From Pseudoalteromonas luteoviolacea (GTDB lineage: Bacteria; Pseudomonadota; Gammaproteobacteria; Enterobacterales; Alteromonadaceae): a stretch of DNA of 64,000 bases. The notes beneath the pieces were generated by a model. The model was not told where the DNA came from and searched no databases. It saw nothing but the letters and a program-made list of their open reading frames with translations. Positions 17,754 to 26,430 of the stretch are shown here, one piece after another. The position numbers were made by a program, and so were the translations under genes. Position 1 is the first letter of the stretch. Each line of letters opens with the position of its first letter. The DNA is taken from NCBI RefSeq assembly GCF_001696455.1, contig NZ_MAUJ01000014.1, positions 1 through 64,000 of the forward strand, in the 5' to 3' direction.

Positions 17754-18040
17754 TTTGTAAAACTACCTTGTACTACTTGACTTGATAAAAAATAAAAAGC
17801 TTATCAGAAATTACATGCAACTGTTTATGTATTTGCCTCGTTTTATAGCACCATCCCCCCACCGCCACGGCACCAGATCCTTGCTCTGTAAACTGAAAGT
17901 GAGACAACATGCTAGCGGTGGATGAAGGCAGAAAAAGAAAAAAATTCCGCCTTAAAAATAACAAAAAAACTATATATCAAAGACTTAAGTGCAAATTAAC
18001 TCAAATTCCCGTGACGGGAATATTGCATACGCTATGACAG
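17754..18040. other. Region between parB and the two-component operon
   Basis: 287 bases with no supported gene; it must hold the minus-strand promoter of the regulator-kinase operon. I see no sigma-54 match on the minus strand. A C-rich run (about 17850-17875) lies in the middle, and a strong palindrome (separate entry) lies 20 bases beyond the parB stop. Confidence 0.5.
18005..18021. promoter_or_regulatory. Candidate parS centromere site
   Basis: ATTCCCGTGACGGGAAT is a perfect 17-base palindrome with eight-base arms and one central base. It lies 20 bases after the parB stop, a frequent place for a plasmid centromere. I found no second copy by eye. A transcription terminator is an alternative, but no T-tract follows on either strand. 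Confidence 0.5.
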
Positions 18041-19180
18041 TTAAGCGCTTTCAACTTTTAATGTGCTCGTTAGATACTTCAACAATTTTTCCACGGTGTC
18101 ATCTTCCACCCCTGTAAGCTCAAACTTGGTCGTCCCTTTATTGGATATCGTATGTTTGAGAAGCACTTGCCCATTGCGGCTTTTATACGTCACAGGGCGC
18201 TTAGCCGTGGGCGCTTTCGCCTTCGTTCTCACCGAGCTCTTTAATCGCTTAATAATCTCTTCTACATCCAACAATTCGGTTTTATTGTGGAGAGCTTCCT
18301 GACGAGTGCTCAGCAACTGAGACGCCTGATTACGCAATCCTTCTTCATCTTTCTTTATCAAGCGAGCAATCGTTTCACCATAGGATAACGGCATATCTGA
18401 AGGTGAAGGTAATATTCTCACAAATATTTCATCAATCTCGACACAGGACTTATACCGAGCAATATGTGTAGAACTTATCCCTCTCGCTGCACCGAGCTGA
18501 GTCCAGTTTTGAAATTCCCCACATTCAATTAGGCGTAAATACGCTTTTGCTTTTTCATAAGGGCTGACGTCTTGGTGCTGATTTTCAATAACGCCTAACT
18601 CTCTAACATCCGCATCAGGTACGTTGCCGACCAATGCCAGGTATGGTTGCTCTGAGAGTTTAACCGCAGCTAATCTTCTCGAGCCCTCGATCAGTTCAAA
18701 CCGTCCATTGTCCTTGGGCCTGACTGTGCCCGGCTGTTGCTGACCATGTTTGCGAATAGAAGGTAAAATATCTTGTAATGATATTTCATCCAAAAAAGTC
18801 TGTATACGTTCGTTCTCAGGTGACACATCAATCAAGTGAGGATCGATGCGACACATTTCAAATGCGACATTTTGCTTTGTCACCGGCATAGTCAAAATGA
18901 TCTTTGTACCATCTTTGTTTTTGGCTTGTTCAAGCTCCTGCAATAAATGAGACTTTTCCTCTTCAAACTGTGCTTGCGCTTTTTTCAAAGTATCTAAAGC
19001 GGCTTGTTTTTCCGCTTTTAATCCATCAGTAAAACTGGTTGGTCTGCGATCACCTGTCATTACGCCCAACGCTGGAGAAGGACGCCTTTTTCTAGCGCTA
19101 AGTTCAGGTTCATTGGCATCAGACTTCACATCTGAAGATAGCAATTCATCAATATTGCCGTATTTGCTCTTGTTTCCCAT
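18041..19180 (-). CDS. parB: Plasmid partition protein ParB
   Basis: A 379-residue ParB. After a variable N-terminus (residues 1-100, with the coiled-coil-like QAALDTLKKAQAQFEEEKSH) comes the ParB/Srx domain: IDPHLIDVSPENERIQ, then ELIEGSRRLAA, where GSRR (166-169) replaces the usual GERR, and GVIENQHQDVSPYEKA. A helix-turn-helix follows (about 228-250, TQLGAARGISSTHIARY), then a C-terminal dimer domain. ParB proteins bind parS and, with ParA, position the replicon. The ATG overlaps the parA stop by one base (TAATG). A 17-base palindrome just after the gene is a likely binding site. Confidence 0.93.
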   Translation of the reverse strand: MGNKSKYGNIDELLSSDVKSDANEPELSARKRRPSPALGVMTGDRRPTSFTDGLKAEKQAALDTLKKAQAQFEEEKSHLLQELEQAKNKDGTKIILTMPVTKQNVAFEMCRIDPHLIDVSPENERIQTFLDEISLQDILPSIRKHGQQQPGTVRPKDNGRFELIEGSRRLAAVKLSEQPYLALVGNVPDADVRELGVIENQHQDVSPYEKAKAYLRLIECGEFQNWTQLGAARGISSTHIARYKSCVEIDEIFVRILPSPSDMPLSYGETIARLIKKDEEGLRNQASQLLSTRQEALHNKTELLDVEEIIKRLKSSVRTKAKAPTAKRPVTYKSRNGQVLLKHTISNKGTTKFELTGVEDDTVEKLLKYLTSTLKVESA

Positions 19181-20568
19181 TACCTACTTCCTCCTCTCGA
19201 CTGCTTTGAATAGTTTTCTATTTCTGCTTTTGCAGGCTCTGCATTTGCCATTATCTGCTCTATTTTGTCTACATAAGGCTCTCTATCAAAGTCCGCATAA
19301 CATGTTTCCCAAACGGCATCGTGCATTTCTGAAAACAATTTATCGAACATCTCAACCGTTACCTTCAAACGCTTACGGTTATCCGACTCAGATGGATTTT
19401 GTTCATAAATAGAATAAGTCGAGTTATTTGCTTTGCCTATCTCATCAGAAGCATGCGCCTCATTTGACAACACATCACCACGTTCAACAGAAAATACACG
19501 ACGAATTATTTGACCCATAAATTGTGCATAACTACTTTTGCTATACTTGGTAATAAAAAAGCGGATATCCGGAATATTGGGGCAAACGCCGCTTTCATTG
19601 TACGTTTCAATCGTCTCAGCAACCAAACCCGCAAATTGCAATGTCGATGCAAAATCTAACATCGCAGCCGGTGTTGGCACGAAACACATATCACACGCCG
19701 AAACGACATTGAGGGTGCTCAGGTTGAGAGAAGGGGTGCCGTCAACGATAATAAAGTCATAGTCACTCCCAACCTCGAGCAATCCATTTCTTAATTTCAT
19801 AATCCTGTCGACGAACGGCACTTCTGCCTCATCCATAACCCTAGGCATCATTAAATCAATATTTAGGTTTTGTAGACAACTAGGGATAATATCGATATTG
19901 TCCCAGTACGTTTTTTGAATCGCGTAGTGCAGTGAGCGAGATGAACCAGGCGGATGCCCAGCCTCAACTAATGCTTCATCGTCTTCAAGAAAAAATGGCG
20001 CAATGATATTTTCATAATGAACGTTATCATCCGGTCGTTTACCAAAAAAGAAGCTCAGTGATCCCTGAGGGTCCGTGTCCAGTAACAATACGCGATAACC
20101 TCGAATAGCCAGGTATTGCGCAAACAGCTGACAAGTCGTTGTTTTTTGACTCCCACCTTTTAAGTTTAATATGCCAATCACAGCAGCCGACGCACTGTCT
20201 GGCTTCTTTGGTCCAGTGCCAAACACCTTACGCATATGATTAATGTGGTTAATTGTGTAACCCGCTCTCACCTTCTTCGCTGTATCATTGCGATATTCAG
20301 GCTCAGGTAATCTACCATCTTGCTCGGCAGCATATAATAGAGAGTGACTTATACCCGCCAGCTCAGCAGCTTGGGTCGTGCCATAACGGCGCTTTTGAAC
20401 TCTTTCATCAACTTGCGCCGCTTCAAACCAATCATTATCATGTCTGTCCTTTTGAGATTTTCTTACAAGCTCAGGGATTTCCGTGATAATGGTCTCACCT
20501 CTTTTTACTAACGTATTAATTTTCTTTAAAATAGTGAGAAGATAGGATTTAAGCGCCTCATCACTCAT
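19180..20568 (-). CDS. parA: Plasmid partition ATPase ParA (type Ia)
   Basis: A 462-residue Walker-type ATPase. The N-terminal 120 residues carry a helix-turn-helix (TTQAAELAGISHSLLYAAEQ) as in P1/F-type ParA, which repress their own operon. The deviant Walker A is KGGSQKTT (137-144), followed by LLLDTDPQGSLS and the FIIVDGTPSLNL Walker B region. Length and domain order mark it as type Ia. It drives segregation of ParB-bound DNA over the nucleoid. It is divergent from rep, with about 200 bases between; that space holds the shared regulatory region. ATG 20568 is preceded by an AAGGAAT-like site on the minus strand. Confidence 0.94.
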   Translation of the reverse strand: MSDEALKSYLLTILKKINTLVKRGETIITEIPELVRKSQKDRHDNDWFEAAQVDERVQKRRYGTTQAAELAGISHSLLYAAEQDGRLPEPEYRNDTAKKVRAGYTINHINHMRKVFGTGPKKPDSASAAVIGILNLKGGSQKTTTCQLFAQYLAIRGYRVLLLDTDPQGSLSFFFGKRPDDNVHYENIIAPFFLEDDEALVEAGHPPGSSRSLHYAIQKTYWDNIDIIPSCLQNLNIDLMMPRVMDEAEVPFVDRIMKLRNGLLEVGSDYDFIIVDGTPSLNLSTLNVVSACDMCFVPTPAAMLDFASTLQFAGLVAETIETYNESGVCPNIPDIRFFITKYSKSSYAQFMGQIIRRVFSVERGDVLSNEAHASDEIGKANNSTYSIYEQNPSESDNRKRLKVTVEMFDKLFSEMHDAVWETCYADFDREPYVDKIEQIMANAEPAKAEIENYSKQSRGGSR

Positions 20569-20678
20569 ATCAAATTCCTTAGCATATTTGACTTATATTC
20601 ATTAATAATAGACAATTTAAATGCATCTTCACCAATTGACAAGAAGAAACTAGATTTGATGATTTTGGTGGGGCCAAC

Positions 20679-20695
20679 AGAGAAATTCATTCTCT
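20679..20695. promoter_or_regulatory. Inverted repeat between parA and rep
   Basis: AGAGAA(5)TTCTCT lies in the 198-base divergent region (20569-20766) between parA and rep. It could be the operator for ParA or Rep autoregulation. The rest of the region is AT-rich with no gene. Confidence 0.4.
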
Positions 20696-20766
20696 TGCCG
20701 TGTTAGCGATATAAAGAGGCAGGCCAGAATAACAAGTTGTTAATATTAAATGGTGAAGCACTAAAA

Positions 20767-21777
20767 ATGAATAAGAACGAACTAGAACCCATACAATCTC
20801 ATCAACTTAACCTCGACACATTTGGCCTCGACCCTTTGCTCGATAAAAATTATAGCAACACGCTAGAAATCTATGATTTGGCTGGGAAGTTCACTTACGA
20901 TAAACACAATAAGTACCTAGTATCTGCCACAGCAGAAGAAACCGCTTTTACACGACTAACCAATTACAAAGACATGGAACTGAAAGTATCCGTCACCGCT
21001 GCCAATATAGAACGCACGAGTAACGGTAAAAAGCAGCGCACATTTGTCTTCCCTGGTGCTAGAGAAGAAATCATTGAAGACGTTTTGCGTAAGCTCGCCA
21101 CCGAAAGAAGAGCAGAAGCCTATAAAGCAACAACCGGCACCAATGCGGGCTCAAAGTTTGTTGGCATCGCATTTACGCTTTATGAAGTGTATGAAGAACT
21201 AAAAAGGGTCGGAAAATCATATTCATATTCAGAAATAAAAGAAGCACTTCATGTTTTAAATCGCTCAATACTCTCCATTCAGAGCATCGACAACTCCATT
21301 GATTTGTCAGCCCCCTTCTTTCCATTTATGGTGATTTCGGAAAAGGGAAGTAATGCAGAAGATACACGCTCATTTGTGTGCTTTCACCCCATGGTTACAG
21401 ATGCAATTTTAACATTGAACTTCAGACGGTATAACTACACAAAAGCCCTTGAATTTAAAAGGCACTACACAAGACTTACCTACAAACGCCTCTGCCATAG
21501 ATGGATACAGGCCGCACCTGGAAAACCTTATACCATTTTATTAAGCACGTTAATCAACGCAATGAAAGACCCTTACCCGAATCTTTTTCAGGATAAAGCC
21601 TTGTTTAAAAAAGTCATGGAAGACCTTGTCAATGCGGATGTATTAGAGCGATTTGAAATGAGTGCCAAAAAAGAAGGTAAAAAGATAACCGATTGGCGGT
21701 TTGACCTTTACGCATCAAATGCGTTTGCCAAACAGGTGGCTGCCAATAACAAAGTGGCGAAAGGGCTATCAAGCTAA
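20767..21777 (+). CDS. Replication initiator of an iteron replicon
   Basis: A 336-residue protein from ATG 20767 (the in-frame TTG 20737 lacks a good site). I do not recognise a named family with certainty. The layout, basic and aromatic with two likely winged-helix halves (residues about 60-190 and 200-310, including SYSEIKEALHVLNRSILSI and YTRLTYKRLCHRWIQ), fits Rep_3/RepA-like iteron-binding initiators. The strongest evidence is position: the gene is divergent from parAB and is followed at once by a dozen copies of a 15-base repeat. Such proteins bind the iterons, open the origin and load the replicative helicase. Copy number would be controlled by Rep-iteron pairing. Confidence 0.75.
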   Translation: MNKNELEPIQSHQLNLDTFGLDPLLDKNYSNTLEIYDLAGKFTYDKHNKYLVSATAEETAFTRLTNYKDMELKVSVTAANIERTSNGKKQRTFVFPGAREEIIEDVLRKLATERRAEAYKATTGTNAGSKFVGIAFTLYEVYEELKRVGKSYSYSEIKEALHVLNRSILSIQSIDNSIDLSAPFFPFMVISEKGSNAEDTRSFVCFHPMVTDAILTLNFRRYNYTKALEFKRHYTRLTYKRLCHRWIQAAPGKPYTILLSTLINAMKDPYPNLFQDKALFKKVMEDLVNADVLERFEMSAKKEGKKITDWRFDLYASNAFAKQVAANNKVAKGLSS

Positions 21778-21855
21778 CGCCACTCCCTCCATTTTACCTG
21801 ATAACTCCCACACAGAACAACGAGCTTCAATTTTACATAATCAATAGACTGGTTC

Positions 21856-22515
21856 TCTATCTCAAACCTAAGCAAAAAGACAAAACGTGAAATAAAGTCC
21901 GCTTTCCTATAAAAATAGCCTTTTACACTCAAAAATTACCATGGTTTGAGATAGAATTAGTCACAATACGTAAAAATCACAAATAAAGTACCAAGGTTTA
22001 AAATAGAGAAAAGGCGAAGAATTTGTTTGATAGATTTTTAAACTTGCCAAAAGACCTAAAAACTCACACCAAAAATCAGTGTTTCACTAGGAAGATAGTT
22101 AAAATTACGCGCATTATTGATATTTTAAGAACATTAAGCAAAAAATAAACCTGTAAGATATACCAGCCCACGTAAATATCCACCCACCAAGGTTTGAGAT
22201 AGAGGTATCGCCCACCCCCAAGGTTTGAGATAGAAAACACCAAGGTTTGGCATAGAAAGGGAAATATTTCACCCATTACAAAAACCAAACCATGAACAAA
22301 CCTGTGAAAAACCTGTTTGCAACATGTGCACTCAAATGTATAAGTTGGTCTATTTAGGGTTTGAGATAGAGTATTGCTTAGGTTTAAGATAGAAAAACAG
22401 CAAGGTTTGACATTGTGGAATACTAAGGTTTGAGAAATAAATACCATGAGGTTTAAGATAGCATAAAAAATATTAAACCAAACAATATCAACATCTTAAC
22501 AAGGTTTGTTGATAA
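21856..22515. repeat. Iteron array, replication origin
   Basis: Copies of AAGGTTTGAGATAGA or close variants begin at 21942, 21993, 22189, 22220, 22242, 22356, 22379, 22402, 22425, 22448 and 22501 on the plus strand; one lies inverted at 21856-21870, directly after rep. A degenerate copy may lie at 22022. The densest part (22356-22462) has starts 22-23 bases apart, two helical turns. The best copies (22189, 22220) are identical over 15 bases; later ones decay at the 3' half (GACATTGT, GAGAAATA). This is the signature of a Rep-bound origin, here downstream of the initiator gene. No clear DnaA box was seen. Confidence 0.88.
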
Positions 22516-23052
22516 GCCTTCCGTATGCCTTCCGTTTTTAACCCGTTATATAATCCGTATCTATCTATTTATTCAGAGTAATAATTACACATAATTATTA
22601 CTTATTAAGCATATCAAAAAAGACAAGATTTATTTTGATAACATAAACTCTTTTTCTGACTCTATCAGCGTTTCCAACCCATGGTGTTGGTACACAGTCT
22701 TATGAAAGCGAAGGCATTATCCGCAATTGTGGGGTAATACCTGACAATAAGCACAGTACCCCTATTTTCATTTTACGTTAGGATTAGCTTCCTATGTTTC
22801 GGTCAACTGGCAATAGGTAAGGCATCGTCTTTCATTTTGACGTTGGTCCGCTAAACACTGAATTAATGACAAGACACTGCAGTAGTAGAGAGGTATAACA
22901 TCAGATAAACTTTGATTTATACTTTTTGATTTTTATCCTATTGCTAGGTAAGTGGGTGCTTATTTGATACAATTTAACCTAGTACATATCGTTTATAAAC
23001 AGCATTTGTTCATAGGTGTTTTAAGTTAAGGTTTAATAGAGGAAGTCAATCG
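22516..23052. other. AT-rich region after the iterons
   Basis: No gene supported. GCCTTCCGT occurs twice at 22516-22524 and 22527-22535, an 11-base period that abuts the last iteron, followed by a very AT-rich stretch (about 22536-22640) suited to origin melting. The remaining bases up to 23052 must include the promoter of the ParB-like gene; I see no strong match. Confidence 0.5.
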
Positions 23053-24144
23053 TTGAACACTATATCACTAAAACAAAATCTAGCAGCAGCATTGAACTCA
23101 GTGGATGCAAGCAAAATTCTTATTGAACAGCCCTATGAATTCAAATCAATATTTTTGAACAGAGTGCAGCCAGATGAAACAAACCCCCGTTTCTTTCCAG
23201 CTGTGATTATGTCCGATATGCATGCGTTTCAAATGATTGAAAGAAAACTGACCAAGCAGCAACTGCAAGCTATTTACAATGTGCAAGATCAAGTCCTCAT
23301 AGGGAAGGGGTGTATTGTTAACTGCTTTAAACGCGGTTCATTAGAATGGAAAAAGGTTAACCAATCGATTGAATCGATCACTGAACTGGCTGCCAACATA
23401 TCGATATCTGAAATTATTCAAGTACCCACTGTTTACCCTATTGGCAATGGTAGCTATCAAATATTAACTGGACACAGACGCTTCTTTGCCTTGATCTTCG
23501 CGAATGGTGAAAATAGTGCCGCTCAGTTTAAGGTATATGATAACTGTCCCCCACTGCCTAAAACCAAGCAATTCCAAGAAAATGCAAGTCGAGAGGATTT
23601 ACCACAGTACGGAAAACTAAAAGCATTTGAGGACGCTATTTTAGAGATCGAAGAGCTCAATGCAGCTCGAAAGAGGGGCGGGGGTAAAGCGCTTACCGTT
23701 CGAGAGACCGCAAGTACACTGGGGATCTCAATGGGCGCCTATGATAACTACAACGTGCTGACACGTTATCCTGCAGTCGCCGAGTTTTATGCGGATGGAG
23801 GAGTGAAGCCTTTCATCCAAGTAAAGAAACTCGTACTTAGCAATGAGAGTGCCTACAAACGTCGTTTTGACAAAAAAACGCTAGATGGGAATGACAAAAA
23901 AAGTATTAATGAACGTATCAAAAAGCGCTTAGCTGGCGAAGTACAAAAGTATCAACCATCCACGGCACCAGTCATGAATTTTAAAATTAACAAGCTAAAT
24001 TCAGTGGATGCGTTAAGAAAGCTACTAACAACAGATGTCACGCAGATAAAATCGGACATTGATTGGGAAACGTTAGATTGGAACAACAAAAAGGACGTTG
24101 AGAGTTGTTTGATTAAGTTGGTTGAGTTATTGAATGAGAACTAA
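23053..24144 (+). CDS. Second ParB-like nuclease-fold DNA-binding protein
   Basis: A 363-residue protein with a ParB/Srx-type N-terminal domain: NRVQPDETNPRFFPAV, ISEIIQVPTVYPI and the box LTGHRRFFALIF with His141, Arg142 and Arg143. A helix-turn-helix follows (VRETASTLGISMGAYDNYN, about 219-240). The start is TTG 23053 with GAGGAAG seven bases upstream. It has no ParA partner of its own, so it is not a second complete partition system by sequence. It may help partition, regulate transcription or act with the neighbouring recombinase; orphan ParB-like proteins are common on plasmids. The gene ends convergent with the integrase gene, 54 bases away. Confidence 0.75.
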   Translation: MNTISLKQNLAAALNSVDASKILIEQPYEFKSIFLNRVQPDETNPRFFPAVIMSDMHAFQMIERKLTKQQLQAIYNVQDQVLIGKGCIVNCFKRGSLEWKKVNQSIESITELAANISISEIIQVPTVYPIGNGSYQILTGHRRFFALIFANGENSAAQFKVYDNCPPLPKTKQFQENASREDLPQYGKLKAFEDAILEIEELNAARKRGGGKALTVRETASTLGISMGAYDNYNVLTRYPAVAEFYADGGVKPFIQVKKLVLSNESAYKRRFDKKTLDGNDKKSINERIKKRLAGEVQKYQPSTAPVMNFKINKLNSVDALRKLLTTDVTQIKSDIDWETLDWNNKKDVESCLIKLVELLNEN

Positions 24145-24150
24145 CACTGG

Positions 24151-24164
24151 ACCTCGTTTGAGGT
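24151..24164. terminator. Short hairpin between convergent genes
   Basis: ACCTC(GTTT)GAGGT is a tight five-base-pair stem with a four-base loop, between the ParB-like gene and the convergent recombinase gene. It may terminate from either side; weak without a T-tract. Confidence 0.35.
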
Positions 24165-24198
24165 ATATACAAAAAGAACACATCGTACAGCGGGCTCT

Positions 24199-25140
24199 TT
24201 ACTCTTTACTCATTAATTTGCTGGCTTCTTTCAACCTTCGGGTACCTCTTTTATCGTACTTTTGAGTTGTGTTGACGCTGACATGGCCCATAGCATCTCG
24301 AACGGTAATAATATCGACATTCATATCCAATAATCGGGTCCCAAACGTTCTACGCATATCATGGGGAGAGCACTTTTCGATGCCTGCGATTTTCTGCCTG
24401 TGTAGTAAGATATTGTAGATAGCCTGATCGGATAAGCGCTCAAAGGTGACATAGTCCCAGCGCCTTATACGTGTAAACAGTGCGCCAGGTTGCGTACCGC
24501 GGGTCTTATTAAGCCAACTTTTGATGTAAAGCGCGGTACTGTCGGGCATATAGGCCACACGCTCAATGTTGCCTTTTCCAACTAGTTTTATGGTGTTTTC
24601 TGTCCAGTAGATATCTTCTACATCAATGGAAACGATTTCTGCACGGCGCAGACCACACCCATACAGTAAACTGATGATGGCAAGATCTCGAGCGCCTTTT
24701 TTACTGTCATCGGACTTGCAAGACTGGAGTAATTTTCCGACTTCTGCTTCACTGAGCGCTCTCCCTTTACTTAATCTTGAGCCCTTCACTGATTTTACAT
24801 CTTTGATTTTCATATAATCTTCAGAGTTGATTAGGCCCAATGTCCATGCCTCATGCATTGTCCCCCTAATGGCGCAAAGGTAAGTATTGATGGTTGCGGG
24901 AGAGAAGCCCGATTGCAACAATTTCTCTTTGATTGCAATGACATGAATTCTTCTGACTTTTTCCCAAGGGCAATCTTGAATACTCACATGGCCCAAGGCA
25001 TTTGCGATGAGTTTAAGCGTGGAAGAAATGCTCCGTCTACTGCGTTTTGAATCTAACCGCAATAAATAAAGTTGCGCTGGGTTGTTGTTTTTTTGATGGG
25101 TTACTTTGCTCACTTTTCCAGAGAGCCAAACTTCTTTCAT
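24199..25140 (-). CDS. Tyrosine recombinase (XerC/D-like integrase)
   Basis: A 313-residue phage-integrase-family recombinase with the full catalytic set: Arg165 (GCGLRRAE), Lys189 (VGKGN), His260 and Arg263 (HDMRR), His286 (GHVS) and Tyr295 (KYD). The N-terminal SAM-like domain (about 1-110) contains LKLIANALGHVSIQDCPW. It could resolve replicon multimers, which fits a partition locus, or have inserted a mobile segment. No directly repeated attachment site was found on either side. ATG 25140 is on the minus strand; the 290 bases between it and the divergent gene at 25433 hold only promoters and the dyads listed below. Confidence 0.9.
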   Translation of the reverse strand: MKEVWLSGKVSKVTHQKNNNPAQLYLLRLDSKRSRRSISSTLKLIANALGHVSIQDCPWEKVRRIHVIAIKEKLLQSGFSPATINTYLCAIRGTMHEAWTLGLINSEDYMKIKDVKSVKGSRLSKGRALSEAEVGKLLQSCKSDDSKKGARDLAIISLLYGCGLRRAEIVSIDVEDIYWTENTIKLVGKGNIERVAYMPDSTALYIKSWLNKTRGTQPGALFTRIRRWDYVTFERLSDQAIYNILLHRQKIAGIEKCSPHDMRRTFGTRLLDMNVDIITVRDAMGHVSVNTTQKYDKRGTRRLKEASKLMSKE

Positions 25141-25355
25141 GGGGATCCTATTATCTCGCTTATCGTTGCTCAGTGGTGACCGGGTATAAAAATGAGCATT
25201 GATCTCAGTCTCAATTATAGCAAAAAACAGTCTACATAACTTTTTGGCCTCGTCTAGAAAAGTGGCGACAAACTCACCGAGACAATTTTAGAATATATAC
25301 TTTTTCAAAGATACATTTTAATAAGTAGAAAAATTGTGTCATGATATGCTGCTAA

Positions 25356-25367
25356 TGACTTGTCACA
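25356..25367. promoter_or_regulatory. Operator copy 1 (matS-like)
   Basis: TGACTTGTCACA; the same 12 bases occur on the other strand in copy 2 at 25416-25429, 62 bases away centre to centre (six helical turns). The TTGTCA within it could be a -35 element with TAGAAT at 25382-25387 as -10 (15-base spacer), so binding would repress. Confidence 0.55.
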
Positions 25368-25415
25368 TATGTAATACGCTGTAGAATTACTTTAACACAA
25401 TAGAAATTTGAAAAG

Positions 25416-25429
25416 TGTGACAAGTCACA
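25416..25429. promoter_or_regulatory. Operator copy 2 (matS-like dyad)
   Basis: TGTGACAAGTCACA has perfect six-base arms around two bases and ends four bases before the ATG of the downstream gene, overlapping its ribosome binding zone. It resembles E. coli matS (GTGACRNYGTCAC) with the spacer one base shorter. Confidence 0.6.
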
Positions 25430-25432
25430 AAA

Positions 25433-25825
25433 ATGAAGAACTCTGACAATAAAGATGCAATGTGGCACAGTTATGTTGAGGAAGGGTTTCTGGAAAAAAT
25501 CCGTCCAACGGATTTAATTGCCATTGAGTCAGGTATACCTGACGTGAATGAAATGGACTTTCAAGCAGCCAAGCAAGTATTGCAAAATAACCTCACGCCA
25601 CAAGGTTGGACCAGATTGGCTGCTCGGTTCAGGAAATACAAGCAAAGAAAACTGGCACAGAGTACGACCATTACTTTGCATAAAGTAACACTGGAAAAAC
25701 TCTATGCGTTAAAGCAGTACTTGGAAGTCGATGACTATGAAACGGTGTTTGATTATTTACTCGATCCGGAAGAGGATTTAAGCGATGCGTTAAAAATATT
25801 ATTTGATAGCAGAAATTCTAAATGA
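25433..25825 (+). CDS. MatP-like ribbon-helix-helix DNA-binding protein
   Basis: A 130-residue protein. The C-terminal half reads as a ribbon-helix-helix fold: a strand TTITLHKVTLEKL then helices ALKQYLEVDDYETVFDYLL. The basic segment before it (LTPQGWTRLAARFRKYKQRK) lines up by eye with the corresponding segment of E. coli MatP, which has a four-helix bundle followed by a ribbon-helix-helix and binds matS sites in the chromosome terminus. Two matS-like dyads sit in this gene's own promoter, which supports DNA binding and autoregulation. The similarity is distant. Alternatives are a simple plasmid copy-control or antitoxin-like regulator. The gene lacks a partner gene and is divergent from the recombinase gene. 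Confidence 0.55.
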   Translation: MKNSDNKDAMWHSYVEEGFLEKIRPTDLIAIESGIPDVNEMDFQAAKQVLQNNLTPQGWTRLAARFRKYKQRKLAQSTTITLHKVTLEKLYALKQYLEVDDYETVFDYLLDPEEDLSDALKILFDSRNSK

Positions 25826-26430
25826 TTTATACTCAGGGTTTATTTTTTTGAAAAAAGCAAAAGTATGATGTGTTCTTAATTAAGTGCGACGTACTGTAAC
25901 TAAATCAATATAAAAATCCGGTGCCCCAAAATTACGCGTAGCAAACTGTGCGAAATAAAAACCGAGGTATCACGCTTTTAAGGTTGCGTTTCATTTGAAT
26001 GGCGGCAATAACCACGCCCTAGAATGTATGTTCAATTCGTTGAAAACCCCTTAAATTAGGCAGGATTTTCTTTATTGATTTTACTTTCTTCAATAATTAT
26101 TCAAATAATAGGGTTAACATCGGGAAATTGTTCTGTTAAATTAGCTAAAAATTTTCTAAATATGACACAGTAATCAAAAAGCACATGCGCTTTTTGGAGC
26201 CTTTTACACGTGGTGATAAAAATAAAATCATGCCCGAGCAGTGTAATATGGCTGTTAGCTCCAGAAGCATTTTAATAATATTGATGTGAGTAATCCTAAT
26301 GGGTTTATGGTGTATTTTATCGCGTGCACATAGGAGAACTTATCAGGAAGCTTCGAAAAGTTTCCTTTTGCTGCTTGGTTTTGTGCTAAATAAACCTAAA
26401 AGTGACTTACTTACCTTTGGAGAGTAAAAC
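25826..26430. other. Intergenic control region before the NRPS operon
   Basis: 605 bases with no supported gene. CAAAAAGC(ACATGC)GCTTTTTG at 26175-26196 is an eight-base-pair hairpin that may end transcription from upstream. A separate dyad at 26346-26365 is listed below. GGAGAG at 26419-26424 is the ribosome binding site of the first NRPS gene. I could not pick a convincing promoter; a regulated one is likely given the length. Confidence 0.5.
26346..26365. promoter_or_regulatory. Dyad in the NRPS leader
   Basis: GGAAGCTT(CGAA)AAGTTTCC has eight-base arms with one mismatch, 65 bases before the first NRPS start codon. Its centre contains TTCGAAAA, also the core of the enhancer dyads at 8793 and 8814, so a shared regulator is possible. 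No sigma-54 element follows it. Confidence 0.4.

Noticed and set aside
17773..17964. Minus-strand open frame of 63 codons between parB and the regulator
   Set aside because: Low complexity, no ribosome binding site, and it covers the expected promoter of the two-component operon.
14041..22164. 16-base exact repeat ACCTGTAAGATATACC at 14041-14056 and 22149-22164
   Set aside because: Both copies are intergenic, but one such match is about what chance gives in 64 kb; no other copy or symmetry supports function.
22076..22447. Minus-strand open frame of 123 codons
   Set aside because: It is the translation of the iteron array; the repeats account for the open frame and no start site supports it.
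24199..25432. Integrated phage or integron
   Set aside because: Only one recombinase is present; no phage structural genes, attC sites or flanking attachment repeats were found.
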